From positions 1 through 64,000 of the forward strand of contig CAVTFT010000006.1 of the NCBI GenBank assembly GCA_963734085.1: a stretch of 64,000 nt of DNA. The letters run 5' to 3'. Numbering within the stretch: the stretch's first letter is position 1; each line of letters opens with the position of its first letter. Both the position numbers and the translations under genes were made by a program. Shown here in pieces: positions 1 through 8,605 of the stretch. Source of the stretch: CAIWHR01 sp963734085 (GTDB taxonomy: Bacteria > Pseudomonadota > Gammaproteobacteria > Burkholderiales > Casimicrobiaceae). The notes below the pieces were generated by a model. That model did no database searches, had not been told where the DNA came from, and saw nothing but the letters and a program-made list of their open reading frames with translations.

Positions 1-81
1 GCCCGATCGGGCCGCAGGTCCGCGCTCGACCATTGTCGAACGTGGCCATTCGCGGTCGATCGCTAGAAGTGGCAGCTGTCG

Positions 82-1503
82 TCAACCTGTGACGAAGAGC
101 ACCCACGGCGTCCCGATCAGCAGGAACACCGCCAGAAACGCAAGCGTGGTGAAGAATCCCAGCTTGTAGAGCTCGCCCTGGGTGAGGTAGCCGCTGGCTG
201 CGAAGATGATGTTCTGGCTTCCGCCCTGAGGGGTGATCACCGAGAAATAGCTGCTCGCGAAGAGCAGTCCGAACGCCATCAGCGGCGGCGACACGCCGCC
301 CCGGACGCCCACGTCGAGAAACACGCCAAGCAGCGCGAGTACCTGCGAAGACTGACTGACGAACAGGTAGTGGATGCCGACGTAGAGGACGATCAGCGTG
401 ACATACAGCATCGGCCACGACAGTCCACCAAGGTGCGATGCCAGCCGCTCGCCCGCATAGTCCATGAAGCCGAGTTCGTTCAGCTGCCCGCTCAGGGCGA
501 AAAGCACCGCGAGCCAGAGGAACGTCGCGAGCGTGTCCCCCTGCTCCGAGATGTCGTCGAGCGTGAGCACATTCGCCACCAGCAGCACGCCGAGACCCAT
601 GAACGCGATGCTGGTCACGTTGATCTTCAGCCTGTCGGCGAGCACCCAACCAGTGACCATCACCGCAAAGGTGATCGCCGTGATCCGCTCGTCTCGCGAC
701 ATCGGGCCCATGCTCGCGAGCTCAGCGCGTGCCGATGCGGGAGCTTCCGGCGTCTTGCCGACGCGGGGCGGAAACAGTTTCGAGACGAGCAAAGGCAGCA
801 TGGCGATCGCAACAAGAGCGGGTGCGCAGGATGCAAGGATCCAGGAGCCGAATCCGATTTCGACTCCGAATTTTTGCGCGATCTGCACGCCGATCGGGTT
901 CGCGGAAGTGGCTGTCATCCAGAGGGCGGACGAAACGGCGAGGCTCGCCATCCCACAGAACATCAGATAGCCACCGAGCCGGCGTCCTTCGGGGTCCCCG
1001 GGATTGGAGCCCGTTCCCTTGGCCACGGAAAGCACGATCGGAAAGAGCACGCCGCCGCGCGCCGTGTTGCTGGGAAACGCCGGCGCGATGACCGCGTCGG
1101 TCAGCACGATGCTGTAGGCAAGGCCGAGGGAGGACCCACCGAAACGGCTCACCATGAAGAGGCTGATGCGCCGGCCGAGACCCGACTTCACCACCGCCTG
1201 CGCGACGACGAACGCGATCACTACGAGCAACACACTCGTATTGGCGAAACCCGAGAATGCATCCTTCGGCGCGATCGTCCCGGTAAGGACGACGGTTCCC
1301 ACGGCCATCATCGCAGCCGTGAGGAGCGGGTATGCGTTGAGCAGCACCGATGCGATCGCCGCGACGAATACCGCGAACAGGTGCCACGCTTGCGGCGTCA
1401 GGCCGGCGGGAATCGGCGTGAACCAGATCCCGATCGCAATCGCAAAGGGGGCTGCCCGCTTCAGAATCAGGGCGGGTGCGATCATAGTGCGGACGTCATG
1501 CAC
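82..1503 (-). CDS. DASS/SLC13-family anion symporter
   Basis: Inner-membrane secondary transporter of the divalent anion:Na+ symporter (DASS, CitT/SLC13) family, which moves di- or tricarboxylates or sulfate. The 473-residue protein is hydrophobic throughout, with about a dozen membrane segments in two halves. The first half carries the family Ser-Asn-Thr substrate/sodium motif in PSNTARGG (about residue 145); the second half carries the matching hairpin with SQSSQV and TPQGGSQN near residues 385-430. The first codon is GTG at 1503, overlapping the stop of the upstream lipoprotein gene by 8 bases, which suggests translational coupling; ATG at 1485 is an alternative because neither has a strong ribosome site. 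Family assignment is firm; the substrate is not deducible. Confidence 0.88.
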   Translation of the reverse strand: MHDVRTMIAPALILKRAAPFAIAIGIWFTPIPAGLTPQAWHLFAVFVAAIASVLLNAYPLLTAAMMAVGTVVLTGTIAPKDAFSGFANTSVLLVVIAFVVAQAVVKSGLGRRISLFMVSRFGGSSLGLAYSIVLTDAVIAPAFPSNTARGGVLFPIVLSVAKGTGSNPGDPEGRRLGGYLMFCGMASLAVSSALWMTATSANPIGVQIAQKFGVEIGFGSWILASCAPALVAIAMLPLLVSKLFPPRVGKTPEAPASARAELASMGPMSRDERITAITFAVMVTGWVLADRLKINVTSIAFMGLGVLLVANVLTLDDISEQGDTLATFLWLAVLFALSGQLNELGFMDYAGERLASHLGGLSWPMLYVTLIVLYVGIHYLFVSQSSQVLALLGVFLDVGVRGGVSPPLMAFGLLFASSYFSVITPQGGSQNIIFAASGYLTQGELYKLGFFTTLAFLAVFLLIGTPWVLFVTG

Positions 1504-2065
1504 TGGGCTGGCCTAAGCGAACGCGGCCCTTGAGGCCGACGGCACGTCCCTGGATCGAACCGTCCTCCGACTCGATCACGTACTGCCAGGAAAACTCGTA
1601 AGAGCCAGTCACGTTTGCGTACCGGCCCGTGCCCCCCAGGATCGTACCGCTGATGTGGTTTCGCGCCGCCGTGCCTTCGCCTTTGAGCTCGCTGAATACC
1701 TGGTCGCCGCGTTCATCCGTCCAGACGCTTCGGCCCACGAGACCTGTTGCGCTGTCGACGAGGGCAATGGCTTCCGCGCGAAAACCCACGCCCGGCCGCC
1801 CCGCCCCCGCAAGCAACATCGTTCCACTGAGCTCGATGATCGAGCCTCTTCGCTCCACGCCGAGGGGAATCGTCTGACGGCTACCGGCAGCGTTCCAGGA
1901 TCCTTCGAACTCGCGCCATTCAGCCGCTGCAGCCGTGGGCTTCGACGGCTCCACTGTCGATCCGCAGGCAGCCGTCGCAAGTGCCATGGCGATCACGACG
2001 AGGCGCCGCGACACCGCGAAAGGGTGCTCGCCGTTGGGCCGCCGCACCCAGGCGAGGAAGTCCAC
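1496..2065 (-). CDS. putative lipoprotein with AOC-like barrel features
   Basis: Predicted exported lipoprotein of unknown function, 189 residues. The N-terminus has Arg residues followed by a hydrophobic stretch ending in ATAAC-G (Cys near residue 34), a good lipobox. The C-terminal part has a Gly-rich motif, GGTGRYANVTGSYEF, followed by strands with alternating hydrophobic residues. It resembles the GTGxYxxAxG pattern of allene-oxide-cyclase/dirigent-like barrels, but that is only a motif resemblance. The GTG start at 2065 is chosen because an AGGAG sits seven bases upstream. It lies between the Gly-rich secreted protein gene and the DASS transporter gene on the same strand. Confidence 0.6.
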   Translation of the reverse strand: MDFLAWVRRPNGEHPFAVSRRLVVIAMALATAACGSTVEPSKPTAAAAEWREFEGSWNAAGSRQTIPLGVERRGSIIELSGTMLLAGAGRPGVGFRAEAIALVDSATGLVGRSVWTDERGDQVFSELKGEGTAARNHISGTILGGTGRYANVTGSYEFSWQYVIESEDGSIQGRAVGLKGRVRLGQPSA

Positions 2066-2122
2066 GTGTCGCTCCTGTCAGCGAAAAGAAACGGCCGCCT
2101 TTGCGGGGCTTTCGGTCAGGAA

Positions 2123-2659
2123 TCAATACGGCGGATTGACCACGACGAACTGCGCCCCCTGGGGTTGATACCAGGTGCCTCCGCACTGCTGATAGACCAT
2201 GCCGCCGTAGTTCACCGGGACGCAGTTTGCGGGCGGGCTTTGCACCATCGAGCCCACGATGGCGGAGGTCACTCCCACCGCAGCCGTGACCGCCGCTGCC
2301 GTCGCGACCGGATGATAGTCGTTGTCCCAGCCGCCGCCACAGCAACCGCCTTCCACGTTGACGTTCCGCTCGACGTTGACGTTGTTGACGTTGTTGACGC
2401 TGCCGCTCCGGACGTTGTTGGTACGCGCATCCGCCCTGCTGTTGTTGGCCTGCGCAGCCTGCCGGCTCCCGCCGCCACCACCGCCACCGCCGCCTGAGGC
2501 GCGGGCGCCACCCCCGCCACCGCCGCCACCGCCACGACCGCCGCCACCGCCGCCGCCACCGCCGCCCCGTGCGGCATCGGCGTAAGGGGCCATGGCAAAG
2601 CTGGCCAGAACGAGGGCGGCCAACGCGGCCGGAAGCAATTTGCCGAATGATCTCTTCAT
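2123..2659 (-). CDS. Gly-rich secreted protein with NVN repeats
   Basis: Small exported protein of unknown function, 178 residues. A clear Sec signal peptide (Lys-Arg, hydrophobic core, cleavage after ADA near residue 29) is followed by a low-complexity tract of almost pure glycine (residues 31-65), then an Asn/Val repeat (NNVNNVNVERNVNVEG). A hydrophobic Ala/Val segment (about 118-140) comes next, and the C-terminus carries two Cys in the pattern NYGGMVYQQCGGTWYQPQG, a tail I recognise from many uncharacterised proteobacterial secreted proteins. GGAG lies upstream of the ATG at 2659. It starts 12 bases after the DUF2092 gene and is probably co-transcribed. The CC at residues 103-104 could be redox- or metal-related, which is speculation. 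Confidence 0.7.
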   Translation of the reverse strand: MKRSFGKLLPAALAALVLASFAMAPYADAARGGGGGGGGGGRGGGGGGGGGARASGGGGGGGGGSRQAAQANNSRADARTNNVRSGSVNNVNNVNVERNVNVEGGCCGGGWDNDYHPVATAAAVTAAVGVTSAIVGSMVQSPPANCVPVNYGGMVYQQCGGTWYQPQGAQFVVVNPPY

Positions 2660-2671
2660 GATGGCGCTCCT

Positions 2672-3445
2672 CTACTTGGTCTTCAGCGGAACGATCTCGA
2701 TCTTGGACGCGCCCTTGGGCGGCGTGAACTTGAACACGGCATCGGTGAAGGCGGGTTTCAAGACCCAGTCGATCATGGACACCGATTGCGGGCGCGCTTC
2801 GTCGGCGCGATTCGTGATCACGATCTTGCGCGGGAGGGGTTTGCTCCCGACGGCGATCCAGATCTGCCAGTCGATCTTGTCCTGGCGGAAGGCGTAGTGG
2901 TCACAGAGATCGTCGTCAACGAAATCCTGGCCGGCATTCATCGCCGATTGAATCTTGTCGAGCGGCGCGGCCGGCGTGCCCCACAGGAACAGATCCTGCA
3001 ACGGGAGCTGCACGCCGTACTTTTCCTCCAGCCGGTCGATCAGCCCGCCAATCGTGCCGGAAAACTCGACCGTCGAGTAATACTTCTGCGCGGGCGTATA
3101 CAGGGTAACCGTCTTGCCGTCGTAGACGAGCTCGCGTTCGGAACGGGCACTATGCATCCGGACGCGCACCTTGTTCGGACGCTCGACGTCCATGTCCGCC
3201 GTCGCCGTATGCTGGAGCTTCTCGCCATCAGCCAGGACGCGCTCGCCGGTCAGTTCGGTCGACACCCGGAAGCGTTTCAGCGTCTGCAGGAACGCGCCCA
3301 TGTCCTTGAGGGCCTGGATCGACGCAGGGTCGACGGCACTCGCTGCGGATCCGCCAGCGCCGGCCGCTGGTGCGGTCTGCGCTAGCGCGCCCGGTGCCGC
3401 GAGCGACATCGCCAGCAGGCCGAGGGGCAGAATCTTTCGTACCAT
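2672..3445 (-). CDS. DUF2092 family periplasmic protein
   Basis: Predicted periplasmic protein of the DUF2092 family (257 residues), distantly like LolA-type lipoprotein-binding folds. After the signal peptide (cleavage near ALA-Q, residue 23), typical DUF2092 features follow: ALKDMGAFLQTLKRFRV, the paired strands RPNKVRVRMHS and ELVYDGKTVTLY, and a C-terminal strand with FKFTPPKGA. The ATG at 3445 is preferred over an upstream in-frame ATG at 3481 because GGGAGA precedes it and the signal peptide then begins properly with MVRK. It is the first gene of a same-strand group with the Gly-rich protein, the lipoprotein and the DASS transporter. No enzymatic role is known for the family. Confidence 0.82.
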   Translation of the reverse strand: MVRKILPLGLLAMSLAAPGALAQTAPAAGAGGSAASAVDPASIQALKDMGAFLQTLKRFRVSTELTGERVLADGEKLQHTATADMDVERPNKVRVRMHSARSERELVYDGKTVTLYTPAQKYYSTVEFSGTIGGLIDRLEEKYGVQLPLQDLFLWGTPAAPLDKIQSAMNAGQDFVDDDLCDHYAFRQDKIDWQIWIAVGSKPLPRKIVITNRADEARPQSVSMIDWVLKPAFTDAVFKFTPPKGASKIEIVPLKTK

Positions 3446-3796
3446 GGTTATCTCCCGGGTTGAGAAAATGTTCTCTAGCAATGCAGGCGGTGCCGCGTCT
3501 TCGCCCTGACGGAGTCGATTCGGGACGCGCCCGATGATCGATCATGCTGGGGAAAGATTCAAGACGTGGCTGCCACCGTGCCCTGGCGCCTCCTATGACT
3601 CACGAGCGGTGGAGAACCCCGGAGTCAAGCTCCATTTCCCGAGTGCGTCGGATGCGTCCGACAACCACGGTCGGCGCGCGTTGTGGCTGCGCAAATACCC
3701 GCCGCAACCGGGACACTCTTCCGCCTCCGCCCAATGCGGCGCCAATCAATGTGCGTTCCGCCCGCCGGCAAGCACGGGCGGCGGACAACGGACGGG
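3446..3796. other. intergenic region, no gene seen
   Basis: About 350 bases between two minus-strand genes. No open frame here has a credible start or protein character. A short inverted repeat (GTCGGA at 3647-3652 with TCCGAC at 3657-3662) is visible, without a T-run, so it is not a convincing terminator. The region presumably holds the promoter of the DUF2092 gene, but I cannot identify the hexamers. Confidence 0.6.
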
Positions 3797-4273
3797 CTAG
3801 TTGTTGGCGTTTACGATGGATCCGCTCGCGGTAACCGGCGTCGAGCCCGGCGGCGATCCCTTCCTGTAGACGCGAACTTGATACGTATACGTGAGGCTGT
3901 TCGTGTTCAGGTCGTCCATCGGAAAGCGGTTGGCCGAGAACTGCCGCAAGGGAAACTGCGTATGCGAGCCCGCTGCGTTGGCCCCCGTGATGACGACGCT
4001 GTCGGCACGAAACTCGTAATCGGGACTATCGATAAGCTCCCAGGCGAGCGTGACGCCGGATAGCTTGTTCTGCATCCGATATTCGGGTCCAGCGAGACTG
4101 GCCACGGGCGTCCCGGACGCGTTCGGCGCAACCCGCACGTAGGTCCAGCACCAGGATGAAAACACGCAGGTATAACCGTTGTTCGCGGTTTGCGGTTGGT
4201 CAGCGGAAGCGCCCTGGATGCCGCCGAACAAACCGGCCGCGACGAGGAGGCCGAATGCAGTTTTGCGAATCAT
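3797..4273 (-). CDS. hypothetical secreted protein
   Basis: Unrecognised 158-residue exported protein. The signal peptide begins MIRK, with a hydrophobic core and likely cleavage after ASA (residue 24). The mature part opens with a Cys/Trp-rich stretch (TCVFSSWCWTYV; the two Cys could form a disulfide) and is otherwise polar with alternating beta-strand-like segments. A GGAGAT ribosome site precedes the ATG at 4273. It stands alone, divergent from the SYLF gene at 4749. No family assignment is possible by eye. Confidence 0.6.
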   Translation of the reverse strand: MIRKTAFGLLVAAGLFGGIQGASADQPQTANNGYTCVFSSWCWTYVRVAPNASGTPVASLAGPEYRMQNKLSGVTLAWELIDSPDYEFRADSVVITGANAAGSHTQFPLRQFSANRFPMDDLNTNSLTYTYQVRVYRKGSPPGSTPVTASGSIVNANN

Positions 4274-4748
4274 AGTCGATCTCCAAATCGAGGTGACTCT
4301 TAACGCCGATAGTCGAGGACGGAATCGGCAGCCATCAACCTGCCCCGCTCAATCGGGCCCAGGATAGCAACATTTGACCAGTTGGGCATTTCTTAGTATT
4401 TGACCGGCGTCAATCAACCGCCGCTCTGCCGGGCAACGAACCCAACTGGGAGAGGGGCGAGCTGCGGCGGATTCGATCGCCACCGAAATCGTGACTGAAA
4501 AACCCTGCGGACGTTGAGGGCGTGGGCGCGCCGCCGACTCCACAGGATCACGCTCATCCTCCATTGTGCTGAGTTAGATCAACAAAATGTTCCGGCCCGC
4601 GCCTAGACTCGGCACTATCGGCCGTCTTCCGCCGACGTTCTGGGGCAATGAGGAACTTGTCACCCGGCACCGCCGCATGGCGCCAGCAGGGATACACTTG
4701 GTCGCGATGCCGACTCTCAATCAACAGGCTTACCGAACAGGAGGCAGC
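4274..4748. other. divergent intergenic region with a direct repeat
   Basis: A 475-base gap between divergently transcribed genes, so both promoters should lie here. No credible coding frame is seen. An exact 8-base direct repeat, ATTTGACC, occurs at 4372-4379 and 4398-4405, 26 bases apart start to start, which is a possible operator or iteron-like pair. No clear -10/-35 pair was found. Confidence 0.45.
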
Positions 4749-5309
4749 ATGAATCGTCGCATGATGGTGTTGGCAATGGCTTTCGCGCTGGCCGCGCCCG
4801 GGATCGCGCTCGGCGCGAGCAAGGCGGAAGAACAGGCGGACGTGCGCAAGGCGGCGCAGGCGGCGCTTGCCGCGGTCTACGCCGCGGCACCGTCGGCTCG
4901 CAAGGCCGTCGAGTCCGCGGCCGGCTATGCCGCGTTCAGCAACTTCGGCATGAAGATCCTCGTCGCCGGGGGCGGTTCGGGCGAGGGCATCGCGGTCAAC
5001 AACAAGACCAAGGCGATGACGTACATGAAGATGGCCGAGATTCAAGCCGGCCTAGGCTTTGGGGTCAAGAAGTTTCAGGTGGTCTGGGTGTTCGAAACCG
5101 ACAAGGCGCTGAATGACTTCCTCAACTCCGGCTGGGAGTTCGGCGGACAGGCGACCGCTGCGGCGAAGACCGCGGACAAAGGGTCCGCCTACCAGGGCGC
5201 CATTGCCGTGGGGCCGGGGGTCTGGATCTACCAAGTCACGGACAAGGGCCTCGCGCTCGAGCTCACTGCCAAGGGAACCAAGTATTACAAGGACAGCGAC
5301 CTGAACTGA
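4749..5309 (+). CDS. SYLF/YSC84-domain secreted protein
   Basis: Exported 186-residue protein of the SYLF (Ysc84-related, lipid-binding) family. A signal peptide (MNRRMMVLAM, Ala/Leu core, cleavage near ALGAS) is followed by the SYLF fold: the helix with AARKAVESAAGYAAFSN (a classic feature), the GGGSGEGIAV glycine strand, then YMKMAEIQAGLGFGVKKFQ and the VWVFETDKALNDFLNSGWEFGG signature. ATG 4749 is chosen because an ACAGGAGG ribosome site precedes it and the signal peptide starts there. Eukaryotic relatives bind phosphoinositides; bacterial periplasmic members have no settled role. A second, different SYLF protein is encoded at 58388. Confidence 0.82.
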   Translation: MNRRMMVLAMAFALAAPGIALGASKAEEQADVRKAAQAALAAVYAAAPSARKAVESAAGYAAFSNFGMKILVAGGGSGEGIAVNNKTKAMTYMKMAEIQAGLGFGVKKFQVVWVFETDKALNDFLNSGWEFGGQATAAAKTADKGSAYQGAIAVGPGVWIYQVTDKGLALELTAKGTKYYKDSDLN

Positions 5310-5358
5310 GTCGCCCGCTTGTGAAGCGTTCTTCTCCGAATCGCCGGAGTCGCGAACC

Positions 5359-5364
5359 TATAAT
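5359..5364 (+). promoter_or_regulatory. possible -10 element (TATAAT)
   Basis: A perfect TATAAT lies about 84 bases upstream of the ATG at 5448, in the gap after the SYLF gene. No good TTGACA-like -35 is seen at 16-18 bases upstream, so this is only a candidate promoter. Confidence 0.35.
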
Positions 5365-5447
5365 AAGCGCACGACAGCGATTGTCGTCGTGCCAGCTGCG
5401 TGAACCGGACTTGATCGATCTCACTAACTGACCCTGGGAGACGAGCG

Positions 5448-6210
5448 ATGAGACCGAAGGCAACTTGGCTGTGCGAAATCATTGTGTTGGTTAGCGTTGG
5501 GGCTCGCCTTCGCGGGCACACCCTTGGCGCAGACGACGACCGCCGTCAACGTGCGCAATTTCGAGGTGATCTCAGTCGATGGCAACAAACTCGTGGTGCG
5601 CGACGAGAGAGGCACGCAGGAGATCACAGTGCCGGACGACTTCCGCTTCACGGTCGACGGCAAGAAGCTGTCGGTGTCGGAGTTGAAGCCGGGGATGAAG
5701 GGCGCGGCGACCATCACGACCACGACCACGATCAAGCCGGTCGCCGTCACCGAAGTCCGCGAAGGCGTCGTGTTGCGCGCCGGGCCGTCGTCAATAGTCG
5801 TACAAGACAAGGAAGGTGTGCGGAAGCGTTTTTCGCAGGACCAGTTGGACCAGCGGGGTATCCAGATCCTCAAGGACGGCCGCGTGATGCGCATCGGCGA
5901 ATTGAAAGAGGGAGACATGCTTTCGGCGACGATCATCTCGCAAGTTGCGCCGGTAGTGGTGACGGAGAAGGAAGTCCAGGCGACGCTCGACAAGTCCGCG
6001 CCTGAGCCGGCGAAAGTGGCAGCGGCGGAGGCTCCCGCACAGCCGACGCCAGCCGCCTCCCCTCAGCCGAGCGCCTCCCCTCAGGCGACCGCCGCCCCGC
6101 CCGCGCAACCCGCCGAACAATCCGGGCTGGGGATGGCTTGGTATCTGGTGATCGCCGTGCTCGTCGTGGCGGCCCTCTTCTTCTTCGTGCGTCGCCGAAA
6201 AGAAACCTAG
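5448..6210 (+). CDS. membrane-anchored periplasmic protein, frame disrupted in signal peptide
   Basis: Predicted envelope protein with no recognised family. Two beta-rich repeats (VISVDGNKLVVRDERGTQ and VVLRAGPSSIVVQDKEGVR) are followed by a Pro/Ala/Gln spacer (about residues 180-212), a single C-terminal membrane helix (WYLVIAVLVVAALFFFV) and a basic tail, like a C-tail-anchored protein. The ATG at 5448 has a GGGAGA ribosome site eight bases upstream and encodes a basic N-terminus (MRPKATWLCEIIV), but that frame does not continue into the protein body. The body frame opens only at TTG 5482 (CWLALGLAFAGTPLAQ), which has no ribosome site and no basic n-region. Joining the two gives a normal signal peptide, so a single-base indel near 5480-5490 is likely, either real or an assembly error. 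Confidence 0.65.
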
Positions 6211-6602
6211 ACGACTTGTGCAAGAGCGGATGTCTTCATAAGAGTCCGCCCCGTGAACGTGACCTCTCAGTCGACGTAACAGCCTGCGAGCGACAGGCAC
6301 AACGGCGAACAGTGCACTATTGAATATTTCTTCCGAGGGGACGCATAAGCGCACCCTTGGCCTCGGACTTAGCGTGGGAGGGCTTTGCGCGAGGTTCACC
6401 CGTGGGCACAAGCCCTCACCCCAATGGACCGGCCAACGGAGGCACGTTCAGTCAGTCTGAGCGCCGCCAAGTCGCGCCACGAAGTGCAGTAGGGACCTTG
6501 ATTGGGTAGCCGTTTTGGCGTAATCATGTTGTGCTTATCGGCCGCGACGCGCCGCGGATTCAGGTTGCTGAATCGCTTCTGACATTCTCGCAGGGGGGAA
6601 CC
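6211..6602. other. intergenic region, no gene seen
   Basis: About 390 bases upstream of the CmpX-like gene. Short open frames here lack ribosome sites and protein-like composition. Presumably it carries the promoter of the downstream gene, but no convincing hexamers or terminator hairpin were found. Confidence 0.5.
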
Positions 6603-8066
6603 ATGGACTTCTCGGCAATAGGTAGTTCGCTAGGAACCGCCTTGGGCGCAGAGGCGCCTCGCATCCTCGGCGCAATCGTCATCCTCGTCATCGGTTGGAT
6701 CGTGGCCGTCTTCGTGCGGGCCGGAATCCGCCGGCTGCTCGCCGCGGCGCGGCTGAATAAACGGATCGCCGAAACCACCGAGCAGAAGCTCGACCTGGAA
6801 ACAGTGGTCTCCACCGTAGCCTTCTGGCTGATCATCCTGATCGCGCTGATCGGCATGTTCAATTCGCTCGATCTGACGCTCGCCTCAGGGCCATTCGAGG
6901 TCATGGTCAAACAGATCGCCGCCTATCTGCCGCGCCTGGTCGCCGGCGTGCTGCTCGTGCTCGTCGCCTGGCTCGCCGCCGTCGCATTGCGCGCCATCGT
7001 CAACCGCGTGCTCGATGCCAGCGGCCTGGACGAAAAGCTCTCGGCCAATGCCGGCATGCAGCCGATGCGCAAGAGCGTCGGCAACATGCTTTTCTGGCTG
7101 GTGATTCTCCTGTTCGTGCCCGCGATCCTCAATGTCTTCGACCTGGGTGGATTGCTCGATCCGGTCAAGGTGATGGTGACCAAGATCCTGGACATCCTGC
7201 CGAACCTGTTCGCCGCGTTCCTCATCGGCTTTGCCGGCTGGCTGCTTGGAAAGGTACTTGCGGGTCTCGTGACCAACATCCTCGCCGCCGCCGGCGCCGA
7301 CCAGGGCGCGCATCGCCTGGGACTCGATCCGACGGTGCGCATTTCGCAAATCATCGGCACCATCGTGCTGATCTTCGTCTTCGTGCCGGCGCTGATCGCC
7401 GCGCTCGACGCGCTCAAGATCGAGGCGATTTCGAGACCTGCGACCGACATGCTGGGCAAGATGCTCGCGGCGGTTCCGAACATCGTCGCCGCAGCGCTGA
7501 TTCTCGTCGTCACCTACTACGTCGCCAAATTTGCTGCCGGGTTGCTCGGGCGTCTGTTGAGCAGCCTGGGTTTCGACACACTGCCGGAGAAGCTCGGCCT
7601 CACAGGCATCTTCGCCGGGGGAATGCAGCCGTCGCGGCTGGTATCGATGCTGGTCCTGTTCTTCGCGATGCTGTTTGCGACCGTGGAAGCGGCGAACCGC
7701 CTCGAATTCAACCAGGTTCGCGACGTCGTGACGCTATTCATCAAACTTGGCGGCGACATCGTCCTTGGCGCAACGATCCTCCTTATTGGCTTCTGGCTGG
7801 CCAACCTTGCACACGACGCGATTCGCCGCGCCGACACCACGAACTCCGAGAGCCTCGCCACCATCGCCCGGGTTGCCATACTGGGCCTCGTCATCGCGAT
7901 GGGGCTGCGCGCGATGGGCATTGCTGACGATATCGTGAACCTCGCGTTCCTGTTGGCCTTCGGGGCGGTCGCAGTGGCCGTGGCCCTGTCGTTCGGTCTA
8001 GGTGGCCGAGAGGCTGCTGGCCGGCAGATGGAACATTGGTTGGCGAAGTTCAGGAAGGACAGTTGA
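6603..8066 (+). CDS. CmpX-like mechanosensitive-channel-related membrane protein
   Basis: Integral membrane protein of 487 residues, built from five tandem copies of a roughly 90-residue unit. Each unit has a helix pair starting with a LPxLxxAxxILxxGWxxA-type conserved TM helix (at about residues 15, 103, 193, 284 and 376), followed by a second hydrophobic helix (about 67, 157, 247, 345 and 416). This matches the conserved TM-helix family annotated as mechanosensitive ion channels (Pseudomonas CmpX-like); the MscS beta-domain is not visible. ATG 6603 is chosen over an upstream GTG at 6531 because a CAGGGGGG ribosome site precedes it and the first repeat starts directly after it. It is a single gene. 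Conductance itself is inference from the family name. Confidence 0.8.
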   Translation: MDFSAIGSSLGTALGAEAPRILGAIVILVIGWIVAVFVRAGIRRLLAAARLNKRIAETTEQKLDLETVVSTVAFWLIILIALIGMFNSLDLTLASGPFEVMVKQIAAYLPRLVAGVLLVLVAWLAAVALRAIVNRVLDASGLDEKLSANAGMQPMRKSVGNMLFWLVILLFVPAILNVFDLGGLLDPVKVMVTKILDILPNLFAAFLIGFAGWLLGKVLAGLVTNILAAAGADQGAHRLGLDPTVRISQIIGTIVLIFVFVPALIAALDALKIEAISRPATDMLGKMLAAVPNIVAAALILVVTYYVAKFAAGLLGRLLSSLGFDTLPEKLGLTGIFAGGMQPSRLVSMLVLFFAMLFATVEAANRLEFNQVRDVVTLFIKLGGDIVLGATILLIGFWLANLAHDAIRRADTTNSESLATIARVAILGLVIAMGLRAMGIADDIVNLAFLLAFGAVAVAVALSFGLGGREAAGRQMEHWLAKFRKDS

Positions 8067-8220
8067 GTGGTTCGGTGGAACATTAGCTCGTCGCATCGCT
8101 CCGAACTGCAAAGACATGCCGCAATGCGGATGCAGCAGCCGAGTTCCGGGCTATTTGCTGCCACTCGATGTCGCCATGGCGGCAATTGCGCTCTGGGTCT
8201 AGTCGAGAAAGGAGTGACTT

Positions 8221-8586
8221 ATGACCAAGCAACGCATCAAGACCGCGCGCGAGAAGGTTACAAAGGCCGCCAAACATGCGGGGAAGAAGATAGGTGACGC
8301 TGCCGTCGTTGTTGGTGATCTGAACGACGATGGCAAGATCGACCACGAGGATGCGAAGATCGCCGCCGCGAGGGCTAAGGTCTTCGCATCGAAGGCGGCA
8401 GATGGGGCCGGGACATTGATAGAGAAAGCCGGAAAGCACGACATGGTCAAGGACGCGGCAGCGGGTGCTGCCATTGGCGCCCTGGCGGCAATGCCTCTGC
8501 CGGTAGTTGGCCCGGCCGCAGGAGCTGCTGTCGGTGCAATTGTCGGCGTTGTCAAGAACTTGAGGACGCCAGCGAAAAGGCGTTGA
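8221..8586 (+). CDS. small EF-hand / glycine-zipper protein
   Basis: Unrecognised 121-residue protein, very Lys/Ala rich. The N-terminal 30 residues are basic and helical. Residues 33-44 form a textbook calcium-binding loop (D33-N35-D37-G38-D41-D44, as in dockerin/EF-hand loops) flanked by helices. Residues 80-112 are an Ala/Gly segment with spaced glycines (AGAAIGALAA...GAAVGAIVG), which looks like a glycine-zipper membrane hairpin. A strong AAGGAG ribosome site sits seven bases before the ATG. There is no signal peptide. A predicted terminator overlaps its stop codon. Ca2+ binding is predicted from the loop only. Confidence 0.72.
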   Translation: MTKQRIKTAREKVTKAAKHAGKKIGDAAVVVGDLNDDGKIDHEDAKIAAARAKVFASKAADGAGTLIEKAGKHDMVKDAAAGAAIGALAAMPLPVVGPAAGAAVGAIVGVVKNLRTPAKRR

Positions 8587-8605
8587 GCTGGACGCCTCGT
8601 TTTTT
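8578..8605 (+). terminator. rho-independent terminator
   Basis: AGGCGT (8578-8583) pairs with ACGCCT (8592-8597) around an 8-base loop, followed by CG and six T (8600-8605). The stop codon of the EF-hand protein gene lies in the stem-loop. The stem is only 6 bp, so strength is moderate. Confidence 0.6.

Noticed and set aside
2463..2580. Short tandem repeats, CRISPR-like or microsatellite
   Set aside because: The repeats are GGC/GGA glycine codons of a coding low-complexity tract; the same holds for 10961-11090. No spacer pattern exists.
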